NCBI RefSeq assembly: GCF_035083965.1 | Contig: NC_089730.1 | Coordinates: 17,591,242-17,655,241 of the forward strand | DNA: 64,000 nucleotides | Direction of reading: 5' to 3' | DNA from: Branchiostoma lanceolatum | Taxonomy: Eukaryota; Chordata; Leptocardii; Amphioxiformes; Branchiostomatidae | Shown here: one piece after another, positions 12,204-22,839 of the stretch | Layout of the letters: every line of letters starts with the position of its first letter | Numbering within the stretch: position 1 is the stretch's first letter | Notes under the pieces: model-generated | Databases searched by the model: none | Seen by the model: the letters and a program-made list of their open reading frames with translations, nothing else | What the model was told of the DNA's origin: nothing | Translations under genes and position numbers: made by a program

Positions 12204-15200
12204 ACACGTTCCAAAAAAGGCGACGAAAGTGAAAAAAACCCAGACAAGATTAACTTTACTCCTTTAAACCAAAAAGTACCATTACTATTTATTGCGTAAT
12301 GTATTGTCTATCGCATGGTAAAAATTTGACCTAAAATATGTCGTCTACACAACTTAATATGTCACAGCCACATATGCAGTAACGTTAAACATGTTCCTCT
12401 GGAACAATCGTTAATGTCTTTTTAAAAATTCACAGAAGGCTTAAAAGGGACAGCAAAACACTCAAATGGCTTATTCATTATCTAGTCTCAGAGGAGGATC
12501 ACACCGTTATTAAATGGACAGCAGATAGACGTGCGACCGTCTCTGAGGACAGTGGGCATTTTTGCCTTAGGCTATGGATGGTCTGTTGTGCCCACATATA
12601 TATCGGACAGCCCACATAACTTTTGCAGCGTTCACTGAAACATCGTGCGAATAGTTTACAACACAAGATAGCATTGAGGCGGTTTGTGGGACAGTTGTAC
12701 GTGTGTGTCGTACAGTGCTGACCGAGCTGTCTTTTGCGGAAACTTGATCGTAAGTCCTGGTCGACATTAGGTTTTGAAAGTAGCTGAAATTAGTTCAAGA
12801 AGATATCGCCCTTCGGCGTAGCACATTAGCTTGGGGATTCGATACAAAAAGAAACGAAACAAAGTTAACAAACACATAAAAAAGCAAAAAACTTAAACCA
12901 AACAACAAACATTATGTGGCCACAGTGCCCTGGTATAATCGTGCATGGTATCGTTTTTATTTGTAAGACTTATACTTTTATTGACGTCCGCTATTTGTAT
13001 CGATTTGTTTCATGCTATAAGCAAACAAGCAAAGAACGAACTATGAATGATCTAACAATTGACCGAGCCAGTAAACAAAAGTACCAAATGTGCGTTCATC
13101 GAACCCCGTCTGGAAGTAATGAAAATAATAATCTATTGACCTAGAAACAAAATGCTAGTCTGCAAATCTAGGACATCGTTTCAAAACAGAAGTTTATTGA
13201 AAAGTCTGTAAAAAGATTTGTGCAGCACTCATCTGCAAACAGATTGCATGTTTAGAGTATATCGTTGTCTTTGCTTAACATTTTTGTTGGTACTAGATAT
13301 CGTTAACAACCTGCTAAAGACGAATAAATGTTGTCGGTCACCTGCACACCTTTCTACCATCACACCTGTCCACACACCTGTCCGCTTGCCCCGACACGGA
13401 CCCAGGTACGCAAGGTATCACTGCGCTATTGTCTGATGACGTCAGAACCGAACGTAGGTGCCCCGATTACCCCGCTATTTTGAGATAACGCATGTTTCAA
13501 GGCTTTTCGTTTGAAGCATTGTTCTTGCCCAATGATGTGGGGTTATTGGTTGATGGAGATAGGATTTGATTGGAGCGCTGTCTAAGCGGACGGTCGCGCG
13601 CCTGGTTTCCTTCTCTCCAAGCAGCGGTTAGTCTCTGTCTCGTTTGGGACGTTTTTGTCGGGCTTTCAATTTTGTCCGTTTTTTTGTTGTTGTCCTAGCC
13701 TTGGCGATAAAGAAAAACCAGACAAAGCAGAAAGCCCGGGACGTTTGGGGCGTTTTTCTAGGCGTTCTTGTCGGGCTTACTCTTTTATCAGATTTTCTTT
13801 ATGTCGCTAAGCCTTGGCGATAAAGAAAACCTGACCAAAAAAAAAACCCGGAGCAGAACCTCAGGAGAACAGGCGCCGATTTAAGCGCTTTCTCCGCGGA
13901 CGGTCCTTCGTCGCACGCAGGACAGGAGACGATGTTTATCTCAGAATAATTGACAGGTCCGTCGCACGATTGTCGCGCGCATCCGTCCAGGAAATCTGAG
14001 TAACAAATGGGCTTCCTGGCGGATAATGACCTCTGGGTTTTCGCGTTTCCCTCAGACGCCGCTCGTGCGTCTTTTGACTGCTATATGGGAAGTTAATTGC
14101 GCCCAAATCTGTTTTATTATGCAGCCACATCAATCGGGATTAGAAAGTATCAACGTAACTTCAAGTTCTACCTATAGACGACGAATAGCGGAAAATTTAA
14201 AACAAAAATAGATGACCACTTACATATCTTTAACAAATTCTCAATTTGGAGGGGGGAGGGAACCAGGACATCGGTTCAGGCTTTGCTGCAAGTTTGCCCC
14301 GTCTTGTTTTGTTGTTTTTGAATGCTTCATTTGGTTATTGTATGAATATCAACAATATCAATAAAAACGGTAAAAAAGATATGTTCGAGACATATGAAAT
14401 CTGTATCATTGATGTTAACACCATTTATTATCAGATGAAAATGTCAAAAAAGGCTGGCTTTGCGGCATTGTACGATACGATCTTTTACAACTGAAATCAG
14501 CGTGCCTCATTTACTATTCAGCGCACGATTCTATTGTCATTTTCCCCTTTTCCCTCTACAGAGTTTACTCCAATTTTCTCGCGCGTGATGTTCTCGCTCG
14601 CACAAACAAAGACAGTGCCGGTCCTTCCGTGATCCATTTCCTCCGTGCACGTGTCTGATTCAGTCCGCTGGAAGGTAAAACAAAATGACGCGTGCCGAAG
14701 TGTAAGCCGCCTTTTTGTTCCTGACTGCGGGGCACACGTGTGTCTTTATGGCCGTCGCGTGGACGTATGCCCACAGGTACGGGGCATTATCAAGTCATAA
14801 ACACCGGTATAAATTATGTATCGGTTAACGAGGATAATTACCTAAGCCGCTCCTCATTAAATCCGTACACCTTTTTTGTGTTCGGAGATAAAATCATTGA
14901 CCTATAAGTGACTTGGCGCCCCGTTTCTCTCCGTACGTAAGAATAAAATCATCTCCTTTGACAACAGAATTGATAAAAAAGTGAATTGTTTCCCTATAGA
15001 ATGTTACAAAAAATATTATTTCAAGTAAAACTAAAATAAATTCCTCGAAAAGGATCTGCATTCTACCAATCACTGCAGGTCATTTTTTCCTTGTCTTTTG
15101 ACTGTTTAACGGTGATAGCGGTAGCACTGTATGTGGTAACTTTCTCATGAGACACTATGGAACAGAATATAATCGTTATGATATAGGAAATAAAGACAGA

Positions 15201-18200
15201 CAAAGGTAGAGCACACCTTTGTTGTAAACAATAACTGACAAGTTCTAGAACTATTCCGAAAGGTATGCTCTATTAATATTAAAGAACATCCTTAAAGTCA
15301 TTAGTCGTAGTTATTTTCATTTTGTTTATGTTATGAAAGTTAAAGCGAGCCTACGACGGAATCGATCATCGACAAAGGTTCACCATCATAGATGTTTTTA
15401 CGTCACAAAATGACTGGATTTCGCATGACATATTCACTAGAATACCTTCAATTTCCTGTCGTAAATCTTGTCAAACGGCAAACTTGCGACGAACTATGTG
15501 TGAGGAAATACATGCTGGTAGGTGCTGCATATATGAAACCTAAGCTTGGGAACGTTGTTAAATGATAAAAATCTACATATGACCGTCGCAGTAACACATA
15601 CATGTAGAAGCCAAATTTTCAAATTTTGTCATAAAATATACTCCTGTTCTTTCTATTCTTTGTAACTTCTCTTTATATCACACAAAGGGGTCCTAAACGC
15701 GTCGTCTACTTTATCAATGATGCCAGAAACTCGGGACAAAGTAGCGGCCGGGGTACGCCCGCAGAGCGGAGAAAATCAGAATGTCTTTGGCCTGCCAAAA
15801 GGTAATGGCCTCCAACACAAAACATCAAACAGTCGCCGTGTGGGTACAGCCGGGAGTCCCGTCTCGGTAACGGGAAATTAAAGACCGCCGCCCGTTATAC
15901 CCCCTTCAACTGAGCCGGCAACCGTTCAGAGACTGAAAATCTCATTAGTAGTTCAAAAACGATTTTCATTGATAAAGAAATATGTAAGCTTTGTGTGTTT
16001 TGTTGTCTTTTAATCACTCTTTTAAATCACGGATCGTATTCAATCTATGAAGTTTTAATGATAATCCGATTTTGATCAATAGACGCTCATTATCTATTGG
16101 AAAGTCAGCATTCAGAAACAAACTTAAAAACAGTATCATGAATAATCAACGATTTTGCGTAAGGTTTGTTTTAACAAAGGAAATGTTTGGTAGAAACCTT
16201 TTGTTTTCCCACGGTCTTAGGTTCTCTATTTCATGTTCTCATATTATGATTGATGATATGTACATGAAATTGGCATTCTAGCGTCTGCAGAGCGAAAAAG
16301 TAGAACATTCATTTATTTCATTTATTTACTAGCAAGCGTAGAACATTCATGGCAAATGATAAAGATAAACATTGTAGTGCATCAACATAGGAATTATTTG
16401 TCGCTCTCTCGTTGTAACGCTTTCACGCAAGTGATGTTATCGACTGCAGTTGTTTTTCTGTCAAAATGTCGACGAAACAATGTTAAAAAGAAAAAAAAGT
16501 ATGGTTATAAGAAAAAGGCACAGCTTACGATTACATGGCTTTAGGATCATAAGCACACAACCATTTCATTTTGAAGAAAAATAAATTAGTCGACGACAGT
16601 ATTACGAGTTCTGTGGCCATGTCTTTCGCGGATGCATTTCTTGAATGTCTTGTGAGCAGAAATATTGATAACAACAAAGTCCAAAATGCGACTTTGTTTT
16701 GCAAAGAAAGGTAAATATCATAGCTACTAACGATAAACACCTCGCAAGTATATGTATACTCGGTCTATATATACTCAAACAAATAGGGAAGGCTTGCATG
16801 AATATAGTAGCAATTAAACTGCCCGCACTTCTAAAATCGTAAAAACCTAATAATTGGTTGGTAAATCTCTGTCTTCTATATACCAATATACAATATTTAG
16901 CGTTTCTTTGGTAACATCATGTCATCTTGCGTTTACTGCGCGAGGCTAGATGCGGGCTTATTCATTTCGTGTTGACTTAACCCAGGACAAGGTCTTCTTC
17001 GAAAACAAGCCCGGGATATACGGGCTACCCACATATATATGGGACAATGAGTTAAACCGAATATGTTAAATGCACATAGGAATAGCGAAATAGCCCGCAT
17101 CGTGTGAGCCACACTGGTTTGGTAATCCAGATGACTCATTTGAAGACAAAATAGCCCGCAAGCATAGACGAACAATGCACATATTTGGTCATTTCTAAAC
17201 GAACATTTTATTAGAATATAGCATATGATGACTTATGCTACAGTATCTTCTTTTTATTGAGAAATCTTGGATACATTTGGTATCCCTTTCTCTGATTGTT
17301 TAGATATAAAAAAGAAGAATGCTCCTTTCTGTTCATCTATTTGTACATCGCCTTTGTCGACTAGCAGCGGGCGATTTCAACAACCCATAATCTTTCACCC
17401 GACGCTCGTATGAAACTTGTTATTTGAAGACCACAGTTTCCGTTCTTTTAGTCGCTTAACTTTTCTCCGAGACTTTTGAACCGTGCAACGGTGACTATTT
17501 CTCCGCAAATTATATAATGCAGCCGTCCTGGGGTTTTGTGATCGCTGTGGTCAGTGGCAGATTGAGACGTTCCGGTGTAGAACAGTGCGCGGTAAGTGTT
17601 GACTGACCACTATTGTGGCTCGCTTGTAGGGAGTTTTCTAAGGTATAATGTAACTAAGGAAACGGCTAGTTCAGACGGCAGAATAGTGGCTCCATTTATT
17701 TAGTTTTGTTTTCAAAAAGACAAGATCTGTATTCTTCTATTGCGTGTCTCTTAGAATAACAAACGAAAAGACGCTTAGTTTTATGCTAGATATGAATTAT
17801 ATTTCTATCAAACGGTTTTAGAAAAAAAACACGCATTGTTTGAATTAAATGTCCACTTCTCTAAGACTGTAACTACGTTGTACTTACAATTCTCTTTGTA
17901 TCAGAGTGTGTATTTTTAAGTATATTTTTCCAATTCTACTTTAGAATAATACGTTTTAGGGAACGCCGATGCAAAAAATGCTGCTCTCCATTTTTAACAG
18001 TATGTCCCCGTATTGTACACTTTATTGCTAACCCTCTTGTGTTGTACGATGAACGAGAACTACCTCTATAATAGTGAAACTCAACGGAACAGTAAATTGA
18101 AATATTGTCATATCTATCCAGTACCAAATACGGTTTCGTGATCAGTAACTTCCATATATTACGTAACGTATGACAAGTTCCCAAAGAAATTATATCAGGC

Positions 18201-18646
18201 AAAAAGACCCCCAGAAACAACCAAGCCGAGTATGTGATGTGAAAGGATACGGCCAAGTTTGGTACTAAATGCCATTTAAAGGAAAAAAGTTTTTATCAAC
18301 CGATAACTCATCTTTATACAATATATTTACTATAACAGAACATACCAGTGATTGTGAGACACTTACCCGGACTGGCTGGAGACCGTTGATGGTCAGGGGA
18401 CGGGACCCTGCTGTCCCTCGGGCTGGCGGCGCGTGTCTCCCCGCTCCTTCCCTGCCACCGCCCGTACAGAACCGTCCGCAGCATCTCGGGGGTGATCTGG
18501 GCTAGAGACAGGGAGTTCAACTCTCCGGCAGGCGATTTGAACACCGTTTGTTGCTGTTTCTTCCTTTGGGGGAACGTTGGGAGTACGGCAGGAGGGGTTC
18601 TCCTGTAGTGTCCGTACAGCTGACGATCAAACAGGGTCGGCTTCAT
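9436..18646 (-). CDS. PRDM12: PR/SET-domain zinc-finger protein, PRDM12 orthologue
   Basis: Six coding exons on the minus strand (18646-18367, 12079-11889, 10974-10819, 10500-10392, 10149-9949, 9743-9436) splice in phase to 414 codons plus stop. Exon 1 ends GTAAGT and carries the [14 protein letters not shown] region that matches the PRDM12 N terminus. Exons 2-4 encode the PR domain, roughly residues 110-225, including [15 protein letters not shown] and [12 protein letters not shown]. Exons 5-6 encode three C2H2 fingers, roughly 261-345, with [17 protein letters not shown]. In vertebrates PRDM12 is a nuclear repressor that specifies nociceptors and V1 interneurons; the amphioxus role is inferred. 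Two oddities: the PR-domain motif WYG reads WYR, and the polyalanine tail of mammalian PRDM12 is replaced by a Ser/Thr-rich end. Identity is secure; a 5' UTR exon was not looked for beyond the promoter. Confidence 0.95.
11604..11810. mobile_element. Foldback MITE in PRDM12 intron 2
   Basis: The two ends are inverted copies: TTATGCT-GGGTCACATTTCC, then GGGGCCCGGCCGG and GTTTGC, with the reverse complement at the right end. The middle is AT-rich and has no coding capacity. The left arm sits about 80 bp from the splice donor of PRDM12 exon 2. I found no convincing target-site duplication. Confidence 0.75.
12125..12205. repeat. TC/TCTG simple-sequence tract
   Basis: Continuous CTCTCT and CTGTCTGTCTGT repeats within PRDM12 intron 1. 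No gene content. Confidence 0.9.
13606..13860. repeat. 113-bp tandem duplication with MITE-like end
   Basis: Two diverged copies, at about 13658 and 13771, share TTGTCGGGCTT, then CCTTGGCGATAAAGAAAA, then ACCAGACAAA/ACCTGACCAAA and CCCGG. Each copy is itself partly palindromic. The left border CTCCAAGCAGCGGTTAG resembles the CCAAGCAGAGG termini of elements at 54.4 and 58.1 kb, so this is probably a rearranged member of that MITE family. Confidence 0.55.
15773..15900. repeat. GC-rich segment related to 6522-6667
   Basis: This is the intronic partner of the 6.5-kb segment. The AATGTCTTTGGCCTGCCAAA block, the CATCAAA block and a GGGAAATTAAAGACCG block match in order and orientation. It lies in PRDM12 intron 1. 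It may be a repeat family or a pair of related regulatory elements. Confidence 0.45.
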
Positions 18647-18807
18647 GCTGAATTTCTTTCCGTTAACAGAATAGATCCAAATACAGGAATGTAGCTATGC
18701 CTCTATGAAAAGAAGCGTTCAACTTTTTCAGGAGACGAAGTTTCGCTGCTACCCTTTTATGTACCTACGTTATGTGCGTGGTCTTCTCTTGTAATGACTT
18801 CTCTAGC

Positions 18808-18890
18808 TTTTATACACTTACCGCCATCCCCTGTGTACACCTCTTGACCAATCAGGTGAGAGTCACTCGCAGCTCTTGACCAATCACGTG
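18808..18890 (-). promoter_or_regulatory. PRDM12 promoter: TATA box and two CCAAT/E-box modules
   Basis: On the minus strand TATAAAA lies at 18814-18808, about 165 bp upstream of the PRDM12 ATG. Upstream are two copies of CTTGACCAATCA-GTG (plus-strand notation). The CCAAT motifs are at 18848-18852 and 18880-18884, each directly joined to an E-box: CAGGTG at 18853-18858 and CACGTG at 18885-18890. The 32-bp spacing and repeated layout suggest a real core promoter with paired NF-Y and bHLH sites. Confidence 0.6.
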
Positions 18891-19576
18891 GAAGATACCA
18901 ACTTCACGCTTGGGTGACGTGCTTGTGAAAGGGGAGTGGGAGGGGCAACACTGCAGACGACATTTTCGTTCTTTTTTTTCTTTTCTTTCCAGGACGTTTC
19001 TGACAGATAATTTATTATTAGGGTGTCCCTTCAGTCTACAGACTATTTAGCGGCCCGACAAGGGTTTTGCTTAATGTTTACCCTCATTATGCATGTACCA
19101 AATATTCAAAAAGAAGACATTATTTTATACGTGCTATAATTACATCAATAGGGAGCACTGTTCATTAGATACATTGCAGTTCATATCAACTTGTTGTGAG
19201 AAACAGAAATTTCCCGCAGTCCCAGGTGGTAAGTTCATATGGTAAGACATGTGCTTCAATTGAAGAATAAACAAAAGAACTCATTGCAATGACGGCCTAC
19301 CAACAAATGACCGGCGGTCTGCGATTGTTGTGGTATACAGGTGACCACAAAATGAATACCCTTTGACGGATCCGGACTGGCATAGATTAATCATCTGTCT
19401 TCTCGCCGCTGTATAGGAGACGTCAACTTCTTAGCGCTAACGATAAGTAGGTTCGAATCGCAACCGATGGAAAAATAAAAGAGAGACAAAGAGAGAAAAA
19501 GAGGGGGGATGAGACAGACAGACACAGAGAGAGGCAGAGAGAGTGGGCGGAAAGAGAGGGAGATAGACAAACACGT

Positions 19577-19832
<256 letters not shown>

Positions 19833-20889
19833 CATGATATAGTTTTTTTCCCCCCGAAGGACAAAGTTTTTATTTTCATTTTATATTTCTGGCACAACTA
19901 TTAATGGTATATGCAGATGTCAACATTTACATTGCTTAAAGATAGATAAAAGATAAGTAAATAAAAGGAAACGACTTATTAACAACAAGACGTGGTGTGA
20001 GATTGTAATCATTTGTTCATCTGACAGTCTTAAGGTAAATAAGACGGCAGCCATTTTATGGAGCCCACCTTCACCCCCTCACTAATATCAGTCTCAAGAT
20101 TATTCCATCCGTCAAGAAGGGCTCTGTGTGTGTTTGCCTTTTTCTATATCTGTTGAACAGCATAACTCATAACATAAGTTCTGTAGGGATCAGTTCTTAT
20201 GCTGGTAGCCTGCCGCAGGACCTCTTGTTTGGATGTCTCATGTTTTTTTGTGTAAATATAGGATTGCTCTTGCACTCATAAAGGACCAATGAACTGGCAA
20301 AGTTTTGAAACCTAGCAGCCGTACGACTTTAATACTTTGTATATCTTTCTGTGTTCTTTGAGTGGAGATGGTCAATAATTGATATAATCTAACCGAGATA
20401 ATCAGTATTAATAGCAGTAATGATATTCTAATTGACAAAAATTTTAGCATACGTCAGTTGTAAAGTTAAAGGTAACATCATTCGGCAAAGGCATGATTTC
20501 GGTGACTATTTCAGAGTGTAACTACCAAGTAACAGTGACATCTGTCGACTCTTTCAAAAAGTGCAGCGTCTGTCTTCGAGATTACTGTACTATTGGCCTT
20601 GGGTATTGGGGGGGGGGGGGATTCCATTGTAACTATACTAATATGCGCCAGTTACGTTCGTTAGCACTGTGATGGTAGTGCTTTACAAGTCGGAAGCTAG
20701 CTCGACATTTACCGATTACGTTCGGATTCAAAGAAAAGTAAAGGAAAGGAATGTAATCTCGAACCAGTTTAGCTCAAATGAACTCAATGAACAGAAGAGC
20801 TATTCTTTCACTGGTCGTGACAGAGAAGACAAAAGCTATGTACTGTATCTACAGGTTCGTTGTACCGGGGAAAATTCCCCTAGCTCTTT

Positions 20890-21050
20890 TCGACAAGCAC
20901 AATGATCAGTGGACCACGGCTTAACGTCCCGTCCTAAGGACTGCGATCCTTTCCGGCAGCGCGCATGTCGGATGAGCGACACAGCCGGGGTCGAACCAGT
21001 GGCTTCTAGTTCCAGAGCAATATAGCTAACCACTGGACTACGCATGCCCC
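20890..21050 (-). mobile_element. tRNA-derived SINE
   Basis: On the minus strand the sequence begins GGGGCATGCGTAGTCC. It has a pol III A-box-like TAGTCCAGTGGTTAGC (21040-21025) and a B-box-like GGTTCGACCCCGG (20997-20985) at tRNA-like spacing. A non-tRNA tail with ACGGGACGTTAAGCCGTGG follows. A functional tRNA is unlikely because the acceptor stem does not close. Confidence 0.7.
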
Positions 21051-21086
21051 ATTCAAGAGTGTTATCTCTTGTGTATCATGATACAC

Positions 21087-21300
21087 CCCCTCCCCCTCCA
21101 AGATGGTGGGGTCTACCTTGGTTATGCAACATATGTACACGTAGACCGGAAGCAACCATGCCTCGGTCGTGTTGTGAATGCTCTATCATCTCCCACCCAC
21201 CATTCCCCTCCAAGATAGTGGGGTCTACCTTGGTTATGCAACATTATACACGTAGACCGGAACTTGTGGGAAACAACCATGGGTCGGTCGTGTTCTGAGT
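21087..21300. repeat. 112-bp tandem duplication
   Basis: Two copies begin CCCCTCCAAGAT at about 21093 and 21205. They share GTGGGGTCTACCTTGGTTA, TACACGTAGACCGGAA and TCGGTCGTGTT. The second copy carries a small insertion. No coding potential is apparent. Confidence 0.85.
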
Positions 21301-22839
21301 AGATCCTCTTCAAGCCGACCACCCGTCCAAAATGACCCCTTGTCCGGCGGTTTACATGCGACAGCTAAAATAGTCAGTCAACCATTATCCAGTAGTCAAC
21401 AAAAAGCCTGACGCCGTTCCCTGCCGTCTTGGACTAGGTTTTACTGTACATCAATTAAACTCCGGATCCCTAACATTCTGTTCGAGAGCAGCTTAATGGC
21501 ATAATTGTTATGTATGTATTTTTAGTCTAACTTTTCTGACACGCCCCCCTCGCTATGTCTGTGTTTCTTGTCTTATTAAAAAAACAGCTTAAAACCACAT
21601 CTCAAGCCACTGTGTTTACAACATTGTCTCATTGCAACAAGTAGGGGAAACTCGCGACAGTATAGTGGTGGAGAAGAAACGGTATGTTGCCTGTGATTAT
21701 TTAAATGAAGAGGTAAACAAAACTTAGTCAAAGGTTTGTAAAGCACATAGCTCAATCTCAGTTACACGTCCATTCAAAGCTGGTTTGCATTGACAGAATT
21801 TCAAGGTTTACACAGAAATTCATACCGTTTATCTTTACAGTTAAGAGGGGTTCGCGTTTCCTCTAGATCTTTTTCTCGGGACTAAACGCACAAGTGATAC
21901 TGAGACTTTTCGTCCTGACTTCTAGAGCGGGACCACAAGATTGTTTCCTGCCACGCTTCTTTACTGGCGACACGTCTAAACACGTACACAGGTGCGTTCG
22001 CCGCTGTACCTCACACAAAGGAGCGCAAACCTGTCCCTTTCAGGTGCGCTCAGCTGTGAAAAGACGCCACGTGAAAGGCCGGCGGACAGAGATATCCTCA
22101 GCACTACGCTCCCCTACCTCGCCATTTTCTACCCCCTTTCTCTGTTTTCCCAAAACATGCGACCCATGACTGGCAGATATCCGAATAAATTCTTTTGACT
22201 TCAAACCTGCCATGCCGACCTTTGACCCTTTGGTCTCTTAGGTTCAGGTAGCGTGGCGGGGGTTGGGCGGATTGTTTTTCTTTCTGCCAATAGCACGAGC
22301 CGATACATGACCCTAGACTTGTATCGCGATACGGGGGAGTCGTTGTTTCTCGTGAAGTGTTTTGTGAAAACAAGGCCGCTCAGAAGGCCAGTCGCACTTT
22401 TCAGAGTCGTTTGTGGAGGGCAAAACAGTAGACTAGACGCACTCGCAGCGTACCCGTCTGCACTGGCTTTTTTTTCAGTCTTTGGGGAATTTTTCTCAAA
22501 GGAATTCCACATAGACTCCAAGGAGCAACTTTTCTATAGACGCTGGGAAAACCTTTACGTATTCTGCAGTTGGTGACTGCTGGATGGTTGGATTATTCTA
22601 CAAGAAGAAGAGGGTTATACGGTAATGTTTTTTTTCTGGGCGTCTTTTTGTAAGTATCTCTAGGAACGGCAGGAAAGTTGGAATCTTTAACAGTTTTGAC
22701 TCAAATTATGTGCATTGGAACATGGACAAGGATGCTGATAGTGTTCTTCCCAATTGAATTTAAAGGCATGGCCTCGACTTTGAAAGGAAAGACATAGAGA
22801 TGTAAAGTCAAGGTCATGTGAAGATATCGGCAAGAAAAA

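Larger units (their letters stand above)
12080..18366 (-). other. PRDM12 intron 1 (6.3 kb)
   Basis: This is the largest intron of PRDM12. It contains a TC/TCTG-rich simple tract at about 12125-12205, a 113-bp tandem duplication at 13640-13860, and the GC-rich segment 15773-15900 that resembles one at 6.5 kb. No other coding exon was recognised. Long first introns of developmental regulators often hold enhancers, but none can be identified here without comparison. Confidence 0.7.

Noticed and set aside
20985-21040. tRNA gene on the minus strand
   Set aside because: A-box and B-box motifs are present, but no closing acceptor stem or normal tRNA body follows; the unit continues into a SINE tail.
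22253-22576. 107-codon frame upstream of the Death-domain gene
   Set aside because: No motif was found, and it ends before the supported start codon; probably promoter or 5' UTR sequence.
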